From NCBI RefSeq assembly GCF_000404225.1, contig NC_021353.1, forward strand, positions 1,550,001 to 1,614,000: DNA of 64,000 bases, given 5' to 3'. Below, one piece after another: positions 26,380 to 34,572 of this stretch. This stretch comes from Candidatus Methanomassiliicoccus intestinalis Issoire-Mx1. GTDB lineage: Archaea > Thermoplasmatota > Thermoplasmata > Methanomassiliicoccales > Methanomassiliicoccaceae. Position 1 is the stretch's first letter, and each line of letters starts with the position of its first letter. The notes beneath the pieces are model-generated. The model was given only the letters and a program-made list of their open reading frames with translations. It was not told the DNA's origin and made no database searches. Made by a program: the position numbers and the translations under genes.

Positions 26380-28488
26380 ATGTACAGGATTTCAGTCTAT
26401 GGCAAAGGCGGCATAGGAAAATCAACCATCTCAGCCAATATTTCCTACGGAATATCATCCAGAGGATTGAAAGTACTTCACGTAGGCTGCGATCCCAAGC
26501 ATGACTCCACGAGACTGCTGACCGGCGGAGTAAATCAGATAACTTTCATGGACTGCCTGACGGACCAGAAAGATACAGACCCGGTAGAATCCGGATCAAA
26601 CGGAATATCATGTGTAGAGTGCGGCGGAGCATTTCCTGGAATCGGATGTGCAGGAAAAGGAATGATCAGATTATTCGACTATCTGGACGAACACACTCCA
26701 GACGATGTTGATATAAGAATACACGATGTTCTCGGCGATGTTGTCTGCGGCGGATTTTCAGTACCGATGAGAAAAGAAAACACGGATGCGGTTATTCTTG
26801 TGGTCTCTGAAGAATTCATGTCGCTGTATGCTGCTAACAATATCCTCCGCGGAATCAAAAATCTAAACGATACTCCATGCATACTTGGTTTGATTGTGAA
26901 CAGCAGGGCGCCTGAGCTGAGTGCAAATGTCAGAGAGTTTTCTATTGCCACAGGTCTGGAGATTATTGGCAGCATTTCAAAAGATGCTGTGTTTTCAAAA
27001 GCAGAGATTATAGGCAACACTGTTTTAGAACTGTTTCCAGAGTCAGAATCTGCATCAGAGCTGAATGAGATTGTTGAAGCTGTGATCAATGCATCAGAGG
27101 GATATGCTGAACTGAAATCCCCTCGGCCCATTTCAGAAGAAGCTATGAGAGATATAGCATCTGGAAAACCTGCAAGAAAGGATATTTCCTCTGAAAAGGA
27201 AACAGTGTGCAATTTTGATGCGTATGATTGTGAAAGGGGCATCACATACAAAGGAAATTACGTGATGCCTTCGTGCACATCGCACGGCGCTGTGGAACTT
27301 CTTCAGGGAATTTCAGATGCTGCTGTCGTGCTCCATGGACCCCGGAATTGTGCATATCTCATGGAATATGCCAATCGAAGACGGTCGCTGAAACTTCCCT
27401 CTATTGAAGGGAAACTGAATTCATGCAATATATTCTGTACAGAAATGAATGATGATCTTACATTCAGCGGAGACTTAGAATGTTTAAACAGCACTGTAGA
27501 CAAAGTAATTTCTCAGGGATACAAAACTGTATTTTTAGTACCGACGTGCACCCCTGTTGAGATCGGCGCTGATTTAGAACGCGCTGCTAAAAGATTGTGC
27601 AGAGATGATGTGCAGGTCATAGCAGTCCCGGAAGATGATGTTTTTCTTGGCAGCAAATTTGGATGCTATACAGGTGCACTAAAGTGCATGGCCAGCCTGA
27701 TAGATCAAGACAAAGAGGTAATTCCCAACACTGTGAATATTCTATGTTATTCTTCACCAATGCTGTCCAGGCTTGAAAATATCCGTGAGATCTACAGGAT
27801 ATTGGAATCGTCAGGACTCAATGTGAACACGGTGATAAATGAAAAAACGTCACTTGATTCAATTAAAAAACTGCATACTGCAGAATATAACATCCAGATT
27901 GGAGATTCGCAGCTAAACAACAAAATGTCTGAAATCCTGCTTCAGGGAAAAGACTGCAGGATGCTTAAGATGCCCAACGGCATGCATGGAATAAGAACCT
28001 GGATAGATGCATTGTCGAAGATGACGGGCAGACCTGATGCCGGCAAAGACTACCTGCTCTGCGCTGAAGACAGGTATTATGGATTTATGGAAAAAATGAA
28101 AGAAAATACTGAAGGACTGTCTGCAATGTTGTACTTAATGCCTGAACATGATGTAGACTGGCAGATCGATACTCTTCTTGATATGGGTATAGATGTCAAA
28201 AGGATAGCACATTGGAAAGGAACAACATCTGATAAAAATTTTAAAAAGAGCAGACATGAAAATATTCAGCACAACTATGATGTGTCGCTCTGCGGCTTAA
28301 AAGATCTCATTGATGAGATTAAACCGGATCTGATTATAACCAGTGATTCCCGCGTAGGCAGACTCGGCATCAGATGGATAGGTTTCAATACAGGTTACAC
28401 AGGAGTATCCGGTGCACTGCGCTGGGCAAGAAGAGTTCGGAACTCGCTGAAAATACCAGTGAACGATGGCTGGAGGATTGACTTATGA
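26380..28488 (+). CDS. Natural fusion of a NifH-like reductase and a NifD-like subunit
   Basis: A 702-residue protein with two nitrogenase-type modules. Residues 1-245 are NifH/BchL/CfbC-like: P-loop GKGGIGKST (8-16), CDPKHDSTR, and both cluster cysteines, Cys90 in GIGCAGKG and Cys123 in LGDVVCGGF. Residues about 290-702 are NifD/NifK-like: PSCTSHGA (Cys299), LHGPRNC (Cys324) and NIFCTEMNDDLTFSGD (Cys353), the three positions that hold a P-cluster-like centre. ATP-driven reductase and catalytic half are therefore in one chain, which is unusual. It is coupled by a 4-nt overlap to a second NifD/K-like gene. No FeMo-cofactor genes are present, so it is not a nitrogenase; the substrate is unknown. 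F430-pathway CfbC/CfbD are separate proteins in other methanogens. Confidence 0.85.
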   Translation: MYRISVYGKGGIGKSTISANISYGISSRGLKVLHVGCDPKHDSTRLLTGGVNQITFMDCLTDQKDTDPVESGSNGISCVECGGAFPGIGCAGKGMIRLFDYLDEHTPDDVDIRIHDVLGDVVCGGFSVPMRKENTDAVILVVSEEFMSLYAANNILRGIKNLNDTPCILGLIVNSRAPELSANVREFSIATGLEIIGSISKDAVFSKAEIIGNTVLELFPESESASELNEIVEAVINASEGYAELKSPRPISEEAMRDIASGKPARKDISSEKETVCNFDAYDCERGITYKGNYVMPSCTSHGAVELLQGISDAAVVLHGPRNCAYLMEYANRRRSLKLPSIEGKLNSCNIFCTEMNDDLTFSGDLECLNSTVDKVISQGYKTVFLVPTCTPVEIGADLERAAKRLCRDDVQVIAVPEDDVFLGSKFGCYTGALKCMASLIDQDKEVIPNTVNILCYSSPMLSRLENIREIYRILESSGLNVNTVINEKTSLDSIKKLHTAEYNIQIGDSQLNNKMSEILLQGKDCRMLKMPNGMHGIRTWIDALSKMTGRPDAGKDYLLCAEDRYYGFMEKMKENTEGLSAMLYLMPEHDVDWQIDTLLDMGIDVKRIAHWKGTTSDKNFKKSRHENIQHNYDVSLCGLKDLIDEIKPDLIITSDSRVGRLGIRWIGFNTGYTGVSGALRWARRVRNSLKIPVNDGWRIDL

Positions 28489-29795
28489 ATACTGAACCTG
28501 ACGGATTTCTGGGTGCAGTGCTGGCTGCTGAAGGAATAAAAGGAATGAAGATCTTGATAAACGGCCCCGGAGGCTGCCGCTCCAGAACCCAGATTCTGCT
28601 GAAAGAGCTGATACATGAGTATTCCAAAGAAGACCCCAAATGCTGCTCATCCAAGTATTTCAGCAGACAATCCAAACTGCCGTGCACATACCTGAATTCC
28701 AATGACATGATTATGGGTTCTGCTGATAAGATTTCAGATGGGCTGAGCTCGATCAATTCTGTATCCGACTCTGACACAATTATGGTAGATACGCTGGGAG
28801 CATCGGTGCAGGTAACAGACAATATGAATGCAATAAGAAGAGCTCATGCAGAAGACAAAACAATCACTGCCAGCCGATATGTTTCTTCGATGTCGATCTA
28901 CAAAGGTTTTGATGATACGATAACACGAATTGTAGAACATCTGTGTAAAGCTGAAGAAAAACACAAAATTCCTCAGACGGTGAATATTCTGGGATATAAC
29001 ATATCAGACAGCTGCTGGGAATACGGCAGAAAAGAAATTGCAAAGATGCTGGAGTCAATAGGTATCAGTGTAACAGCATTCATAGGATGCGGCTGTACAA
29101 AGGAAGAGCTGAAAAGATCAACCAGTTCCGAACTGAACATCTTGATTCATCCCGAATTTTCAATGAAGACTGCAGAGTATTATTCAGCTAATTTTGATAT
29201 ACCCTACATGATCCCAAGTTTCGGATCACCCATAGGCTACCCTTCGATCTGTTCGTTTATTCAAGAGGTTTCCTCAAGGTTTGGAACTGATCCTACAACC
29301 GCACTGGAATCAATTATGTCTGAAAAGTCAGATGTTGACAGGATTCTCATGAATTCAGAAAAGATGCTGGGCGGTTTCAGGGGATGCGGATGCTCAATCA
29401 CAGGCATTCCGTCAGATGTTCTGCCCATCATCAGATGGATGCATGATCATCTTTCAATAGTGCCGGAATATGTAAAGATCCTAGGAGAAGATGAATCTCC
29501 GATGACAGAACATTTAATGAAATTTCTTCAAGAAATAGACTGCATGGATGCACTTGACGCAGATCCATCAGAGAAATACGAATTGATATTTACAGACGGT
29601 ATGAGTGCAGAAATCATCAAGAGAAATGATGGTACGAGTTCATGTGTTCAGACGAGAATTCCCTACAGCTTTGGAACATCGCTTGTGAACAGAAGCTTGA
29701 TCGGCACATATGGCTGCAGGTATATTCTGGATGAGATCATCAACAGCCGCGGAATGTTTTACTGCGGACAGCCGACCATGGTTGACTTTAGATAA
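28485..29795 (+). CDS. Second nitrogenase component 1-like (NifD/NifK family) subunit
   Basis: A 436-residue protein of the oxidoreductase/nitrogenase component 1 family. The N-terminus, GFLGAVLAAEGIKGMKILIN then GPGGCRSRTQ (Cys31), and CTYLNSNDMIMGSADKISDG (Cys67) match the family, but the first cysteine of the usual three is missing; Cys53 and Cys54 are extra. A C-terminal GGFRGCGCSITG motif has two further cysteines. It probably pairs with the NifD-like half of the upstream fusion to form a heteromeric catalytic component. It ends 23 nt from the convergent end of the ABC importer operon. Confidence 0.82.
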   Translation: MNTEPDGFLGAVLAAEGIKGMKILINGPGGCRSRTQILLKELIHEYSKEDPKCCSSKYFSRQSKLPCTYLNSNDMIMGSADKISDGLSSINSVSDSDTIMVDTLGASVQVTDNMNAIRRAHAEDKTITASRYVSSMSIYKGFDDTITRIVEHLCKAEEKHKIPQTVNILGYNISDSCWEYGRKEIAKMLESIGISVTAFIGCGCTKEELKRSTSSELNILIHPEFSMKTAEYYSANFDIPYMIPSFGSPIGYPSICSFIQEVSSRFGTDPTTALESIMSEKSDVDRILMNSEKMLGGFRGCGCSITGIPSDVLPIIRWMHDHLSIVPEYVKILGEDESPMTEHLMKFLQEIDCMDALDADPSEKYELIFTDGMSAEIIKRNDGTSSCVQTRIPYSFGTSLVNRSLIGTYGCRYILDEIINSRGMFYCGQPTMVDFR

Positions 29796-29817
29796 AAACA
29801 GCAGATATCAATTAATT

Positions 29818-30597
29818 TCAGGCAGACAGCACAAAACCTAAAATTACATGCGGCACTCCGTCATGGTCCTCGATCTCACAATCGATTCCGTAGACATCTC
29901 TGACCATCTCTTGTGTTATCACTTCCCCGGGAGTGCCGTATGAGTAGATCTTTCCCGGTTCTGCCATCACAATGATCTTGTCTGCGTATTTGGCTGCGAT
30001 ATTCAAATCATGACTTATCATGACAATCAGCATATCATTAGCCTTGGCAATTCCTCTCAACAGCTCGGTGACATATACTTGATGTTTAACATCCAGATTT
30101 GATGTAGGTTCATCAAGCAAAAGAATGGGTGTTTCTTGCGCCAGCCCCCTTGCGATTGATACTTTCTGATGCTGCCCGGATGAAAGATTATTAAATGATC
30201 TCATAGCCAGATCTTCGATATTCAACAATTTGAGTATGCCGTAAATCTCATTTACATCCTCTGAAGTGTTTTTCCATCCCTGAAGATTGTGCCTGCCGAT
30301 CATTATGGCATCTAAAACAGGCAGGGAAAATAGATCAGTCGTTTTGGGAGGGACGTAGCCAACCGTCATTGCCAGTTCTTTTTTACTAAAGTCCCTGATA
30401 TTTCTTCCATTGATGATTATTTCTCCACATTTTGGTTTTAAGAGCCCGTTTATACATTTGATTAATGTCGATTTACCAACGCCGTTTGGTCCGACAATGC
30501 AGATCAGGTTAGGGCTCTCCATCTTAAGACTGATATCATGAAGAACGCTTACATTTTTAGAATAATCATACGATGCGTTAGAAATTTCTATCTGCAT
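29818..30597 (-). CDS. ABC importer ATPase (FecE/BtuD type)
   Basis: A 259-residue ATPase with Walker A GPNGVGKSTLI, Q-loop region VGYVPPKTTD, signature LSSGQHQKVSIARGL, Walker B ILLLDEPTSNLDV and H-loop MISHDLNIAAKY. It belongs to the iron-siderophore, heme and cobalamin importer family. The ATG at 30597 is preferred to a TTG one codon before. It is the last gene of a binding protein-permease-ATPase operon and lies 4 nt after the permease. The cargo cannot be decided from sequence; iron chelates or corrinoids are typical. Confidence 0.93.
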   Translation of the reverse strand: MQIEISNASYDYSKNVSVLHDISLKMESPNLICIVGPNGVGKSTLIKCINGLLKPKCGEIIINGRNIRDFSKKELAMTVGYVPPKTTDLFSLPVLDAIMIGRHNLQGWKNTSEDVNEIYGILKLLNIEDLAMRSFNNLSSGQHQKVSIARGLAQETPILLLDEPTSNLDVKHQVYVTELLRGIAKANDMLIVMISHDLNIAAKYADKIIVMAEPGKIYSYGTPGEVITQEMVRDVYGIDCEIEDHDGVPHVILGFVLSA

Positions 30598-30601
30598 CAA
30601 A

Positions 30602-31744
30602 TCAGCCCCATATTTCAGATTTATTTCTAAGTATCAAGAATAGGAACAGAGGTCCTCCTAAGAAGGCAGTTATAACACCAACTGGTAAAACTGCCGGAGC
30701 AATAACAGTCTTTCCCACAATATCTGCTGCGATGAGCAACGCAGCTCCAAACAGCGCAGATGCTGGTACAAGATACCTGTTGTCTGCACCTATGACAATT
30801 CTAGATATGTGTGGTGCCACTAAACCAATAAATCCTATCAAACCTGTAAAACTCACCACAGTTGCAGTAACAAGGGCGACAAGAGCCATTGTCAATGTTC
30901 TGAGGTTGTCTACATCCACTCCCAAGGCTTTAGCATTGTCTTCACCAGTGGCCAGGACATTTAACTTTCTAGACAGGATTTGAATGATTACAAAACCTAT
31001 TACAGTTATAACTAACATAACTGGAATGTTCTTCCACTCTATTCCGCCGATAGAGCCTACCTGCCATTCCAGCACGGCTGATAATGAATCCGGGTCACCC
31101 CAGAGCTTTATAATTGTCGTCATGGCATTGAAAATGTACATTATAGCAATGCCCGCCATGATCATGGTGGTTGGAGAAGCATTTTTTATTTTAGAAACAA
31201 ATATGATTGCCATTGTTGGTATTAATGCAAAGATGAATGCATTCAGAACGATCGAGTATTCATCTGTGACTATTGAAGCTCCGAGCACTATCGCAAGTGT
31301 AGCACCAAATCCTGCACCGGATGATACACCTGTGGTGTATGGATCAGCTAAAGGATTCTTCAGAATGCTCTGCATGGTTACGCCGCATATGGCAAGGGCA
31401 GATCCAGCAATTATTCCGACAATGATCTTCGGCAGTCTTAACTCCCAGATTGTATAATCTTTGAGAACATCTTGTACATTCCCAGTTATGTGCTGCCACA
31501 GTATCTGATACGATTCAAAAAAACCTATATCATACTGTCCGATTGTAAGCGCAATACCGCAGCATACGATTAATGCGATAAAACAGAGTAAGATGAAGGT
31601 AAATTTTCTTGAATTGTATTTATGATATTCATTGACGACTTCCGGTTTGACAGCGGGGCTTTGTTTTTCTTCCTGCCACTTTTTGATAGAATTTCTGACG
31701 ATTTCACCAATCAGTCTGTCATTGTCTATCTCGCCTTCACTCAT
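30602..31744 (-). CDS. FecCD-family ABC importer permease
   Basis: A 380-residue permease with about 10 membrane helices and family motifs LRLPKIIVGIIAGSALAICG, NPLADPYTTGVSSGAGFGA, and LIGFIGLVAPHISRIVIG. It has a soluble N-terminal extension of about 50 residues (GEIVRNSIKKWQEEKQSPA and on), which is longer than usual. It works with the flanking ATPase and binding protein to bring a metal chelate or tetrapyrrole across the membrane. The neighbouring nitrogenase-like operon is convergent with it. Confidence 0.94.
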   Translation of the reverse strand: MSEGEIDNDRLIGEIVRNSIKKWQEEKQSPAVKPEVVNEYHKYNSRKFTFILLCFIALIVCCGIALTIGQYDIGFFESYQILWQHITGNVQDVLKDYTIWELRLPKIIVGIIAGSALAICGVTMQSILKNPLADPYTTGVSSGAGFGATLAIVLGASIVTDEYSIVLNAFIFALIPTMAIIFVSKIKNASPTTMIMAGIAIMYIFNAMTTIIKLWGDPDSLSAVLEWQVGSIGGIEWKNIPVMLVITVIGFVIIQILSRKLNVLATGEDNAKALGVDVDNLRTLTMALVALVTATVVSFTGLIGFIGLVAPHISRIVIGADNRYLVPASALFGAALLIAADIVGKTVIAPAVLPVGVITAFLGGPLFLFLILRNKSEIWG

Positions 31745-31782
31745 AACATCACTGGAAAAAGAACAGGGGCTGAGCCCCTGGT

Positions 31783-33093
31783 TTACTTAGTAACATAGAA
31801 TATGCTTTCTGAAGGGTATTCCTCAACTGTGTGCAGTGCATATTTGTCATACCACTGGTTGTATGCTTCTTCCGCCAGTTTATCATCAATCTCATCATAC
31901 ACGTAAGAAAGCAGCTTGAGTGATACAAGCGGATTGGAATAACCATTCAACAACCCGTTGGATGCTGCGATTATGTGGCCGTTGTTAAACGCGTTGGTTT
32001 TTCCAAACACCTCTTCACATTTGGTATAATATACATTTTTAATTTCATCTAAAGACATATCTGATGACGTACCCATGCTTGATCCGACCAGAATTATGTA
32101 ATCCGGCTGATTTTCCAGAAACCATTCAGAAGTTACATATGTACCATATGAAGGAGAATTAAGATCCGCTCTTACCCAATTGACATTGGGTACAGAATTT
32201 ATGAGTTTAGCTAGGTTGTGCTTATTTCCTGTCTCACTGTAGCCCAGCACTCTTATTTTGTCAGTTGTTGCTGTTCCATAAAGCATGACAATAGCCACTG
32301 ACGGCTGTTCATCTGTAGGAACATCTTTCATGCATTCATAGAGTGAAGTGCTGCACTCATCTGCAAGTTTTGCATATTCAAGAGATTTTTCAGTAACATC
32401 GAACAGAAAACCATACGTAACAACACATTCCAGAAGGCTCTCGTGGTTTATGCACAGTACATTTAGATCTGCACCTGTGGAATTAACAAGCTTTTTCATA
32501 TCTGGAGCTGTTGTGTCTGTCTGTGTGTAGCAGATTATAGTGTCTACGCCAGATTTCAACACAAGTTCAGGATCGACATTGTATCCATCACCATATGAGA
32601 ATTTTTCCAGGTAGCCGGGACTTGTTACATCATTCATAGAGCGTTCGCAGCACGCAGTTACATTATCCCAGAGGCCAAGAAGAATTGCCAGCTGAGCCTG
32701 CTGATAATACATAGTTCCAATTTTGCCTACAAGCGGATAATCCACCCTCACAGCATCTCCCTGATAATCACGGTAATATACTTCACAGGGCTCTTTTTTG
32801 ATTATTTTCTCAAGAAGATCCACATCTTTGGAATCTATTACACCGTCCGCATTTGTATCTGCAAATGGATTGCTCTGACTGTCCCAGACTGATTCCCCAT
32901 CAGCAATGCTTTTGACGATGTCCAAGTCATGAGTATCAATCGTATCGTCATTGTTAGCATTTCCATAAACAACTAATCTGTTGGTTTCAACAGTCTTATA
33001 GGAGTCATCGTTCCCCGTTGTAAGAACAACTACTCCAATTCCTGCTACCGCTAAAATTGCAACAATTACAACGGCAATAATTTTACTGTTCAT
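31783..33093 (-). CDS. ABC substrate-binding protein with an N-terminal dockerin-like module
   Basis: 436 residues. An N-terminal hydrophobic anchor (KIIAVVIVAILAVAGIGVVV) is followed by two dockerin type I-like EF-hand repeats, NANNDDTIDTHDLDIVK and DTNADGVIDSKDVDLLEKI, then a Fe3+/B12-type periplasmic binding domain with YPLVGKIGTMYYQQAQLAIL, VDTIICYTQTDT and a C-terminal helix-rich lobe. The ATG at 33093 gives correct spacing to a GAGGA site; an ATG at 33102 sits too close. Dockerins normally bind cohesins or calcium; on a binding protein this may tether the importer to another surface protein. First gene of the importer operon. Confidence 0.88.
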   Translation of the reverse strand: MNSKIIAVVIVAILAVAGIGVVVLTTGNDDSYKTVETNRLVVYGNANNDDTIDTHDLDIVKSIADGESVWDSQSNPFADTNADGVIDSKDVDLLEKIIKKEPCEVYYRDYQGDAVRVDYPLVGKIGTMYYQQAQLAILLGLWDNVTACCERSMNDVTSPGYLEKFSYGDGYNVDPELVLKSGVDTIICYTQTDTTAPDMKKLVNSTGADLNVLCINHESLLECVVTYGFLFDVTEKSLEYAKLADECSTSLYECMKDVPTDEQPSVAIVMLYGTATTDKIRVLGYSETGNKHNLAKLINSVPNVNWVRADLNSPSYGTYVTSEWFLENQPDYIILVGSSMGTSSDMSLDEIKNVYYTKCEEVFGKTNAFNNGHIIAASNGLLNGYSNPLVSLKLLSYVYDEIDDKLAEEAYNQWYDKYALHTVEEYPSESIFYVTK

Positions 33094-33507
33094 GATAAAC
33101 ATTCCTCATTTGAATAGCTTTGCAGGAAACCTACCGCCTGCAGATGTCATATATCTCCATCATATGTATTGATATTGGATGATATATCCACTACAAAGTA
33201 TCAATCGATATAAATCTTTGCACAACGAGCAGAACCCTGTCAAAACATATGAAAAAACAATCATATCAGAAAGTGCAGATTAAGCACAGAAGTGATCTAG
33301 GATTAATACATCAGAGTTCACTGAAACTGATGCTCAGATTAAAATTTCATGATCTATTTCATTCATTAAATCATAACTATGGATAACTATGCCATAAGTT
33401 GTACAGTATATTGAATGACAAAACAAGAATTTATCTTGTTATACACCAGATTACATTAATTTTACTTGTATTAGTATCATATTATATAATTCAACTACAT
33501 AGGGGTA

Positions 33508-33590
33508 GCGAGGCGGGACTGAAGGCATTCTGCTTTCGATAGATATTTCGATTCCCTTCTTGATATCTACTGCCTGCCTCAAACTTACAA
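33508..33590 (+). ncRNA. Candidate small RNA with three-way-junction fold
   Basis: A TATA element (TTATATAAT, 33482-33490) lies 20-27 nt before a folded stretch. Outer stem GAGGC (33510-33514) pairs GCCTC (33576-33580); inside are a hairpin around GGCATTCTGC (33524-33533) and a perfect 7-bp hairpin TAGATAT/ATATCTA (33540-33546 with 33563-33569). An ACA trinucleotide follows the outer stem, as in H/ACA guides, but no kink-turn was confirmed. Confidence 0.35.
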
Positions 33591-33600
33591 AAATGTGCAT

Positions 33601-33618
33601 ACCGGCATTAAGGCCGGT
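33601..33618 (-). terminator. Terminator after the ThiI-like gene
   Basis: A perfect 6-bp stem ACCGGC/GCCGGT with 6-nt loop; on the minus strand a TTTTT follows after 7 nt. Confidence 0.6.
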
Positions 33619-33637
33619 TCTGATTTTGATATTGTTC

Positions 33638-34495
33638 TCAGCTGTTAAGCACTTTCAGAATCCATGAGTCGACTTCTTCATCACTCATTCCTGAAAGCGG
33701 ATAGAATGCCGGCAGGCTGAGATTTACAGATTTTATTTTATCAATGTCTCTTAAAGTATAGCCGTAGACTGCGGCCAGTATCTTATTTTCTTTATACAGC
33801 ACATCTTTTATGCTGCAGTCCATGATTTTTAGGTTAGGAACCCATTCCCTGAGAAGTCTGGCAGCTCCGTCTTCTCTGCCTGCGATTACCGCTCTGCAGC
33901 CGCGTTTCATCATGAACCAGGCAGCAAGGGCATCTTTTTCCGTTTCTACGAAAGCTACAACTTTTCCCTGGCTTCCAAAAGGCAGACCCCCCGGTCCGGG
34001 AATGTATTCAGTAAAGACACGTGCAGATTTTCCTCTTATTTCAACGTAGAAGGTCATATCAGGCTTAGACAGATTGACCTTTACGTTTCTGTCTTCATTT
34101 GCAATGAATATTGCCGACCCTACTTCCCTGCCTACATCCATGCTTGAATAGGGATGATTGCCCTCCCTGCGGGCCTTGACGGCAAATGACATTCCTTCGC
34201 TCATGTAGTCTCTGGAAAAGTCTGCAACTGCCTGACACATTTCAGCCATGTCGCTGCTGCAGGTGTAAGCAGGAGAGACAGAAGCCACTCCGAAGACTTT
34301 AGTAAGGACTGGGATTGCAGCCTCGATCTTGTCAGTAGTAACGTGTATTCTGCCCTGCTCACAATCCACCAGTGCTTCGATTTGATGATGTGCGAGATTG
34401 TTGAGAATGTTGTCAATAAGTATGTTTTCAAAATAACGTCTGACGCCTGGGCTTTTCAGACCGACTTCTGCATATCGAACTAAGATTACATCCAC
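33638..34495 (-). CDS. ThiI-like THUMP-domain protein lacking the PP-loop motif
   Basis: The 285-residue product has the ThiI N-terminal ferredoxin-like and THUMP domains: VILVRYAEVGLKSPGVRRYF, VFGVASVSPAYTC, FAVKARREGNHPYSSMDVGR and NLSKPDMTFYVEIRGKSARV, then the linker EYIPGPGGLPFGSQGKVV. In true ThiI the next residues are the ATP-binding SGGIDSP loop; here they read AFVETEKDALAAWFMMKRG (181-199), so the loop is replaced while flanking residues are kept. It therefore should not adenylate tRNA U8 by the known mechanism. It may bind tRNA only, or work with a separate sulfur enzyme. Confidence 0.85.
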   Translation of the reverse strand: MDVILVRYAEVGLKSPGVRRYFENILIDNILNNLAHHQIEALVDCEQGRIHVTTDKIEAAIPVLTKVFGVASVSPAYTCSSDMAEMCQAVADFSRDYMSEGMSFAVKARREGNHPYSSMDVGREVGSAIFIANEDRNVKVNLSKPDMTFYVEIRGKSARVFTEYIPGPGGLPFGSQGKVVAFVETEKDALAAWFMMKRGCRAVIAGREDGAARLLREWVPNLKIMDCSIKDVLYKENKILAAVYGYTLRDIDKIKSVNLSLPAFYPLSGMSDEEVDSWILKVLNS

Positions 34496-34572
34496 ATTAC
34501 TCGTATTGCATATCGATTATAACACTTTGCGCAGGATTAATCTTCAATTAGTTGTTCTGTATTCCTTAGCCA

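Larger units (their letters stand above)
33094..33637. other. 540-bp intergenic region upstream of the importer operon
   Basis: No coding sequence is visible. It holds the importer promoter region, a possible small RNA on the plus strand (about 33508-33590) and the terminator of the ThiI-like gene (33601-33618). Confidence 0.5.

Noticed and set aside
26380..29795. Nitrogenase (nifHDK) for nitrogen fixation
   Set aside because: No cofactor-assembly genes (nifB, nifE, nifN) in the window, reductase fused to one subunit, and the second subunit lacks one of the usual cysteines.
26380..29795. CfbC/CfbD of F430 synthesis
   Set aside because: CfbC and CfbD are separate proteins and the complex has one type of D subunit; here there is a fusion plus a second D/K-like subunit. 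A distant relation remains possible.
33508..33590. tRNA gene or tRNA fragment suggested by a TTCAGTCCC-like string on the minus strand
   Set aside because: No matching T stem, acceptor stem or anticodon stem can be formed.
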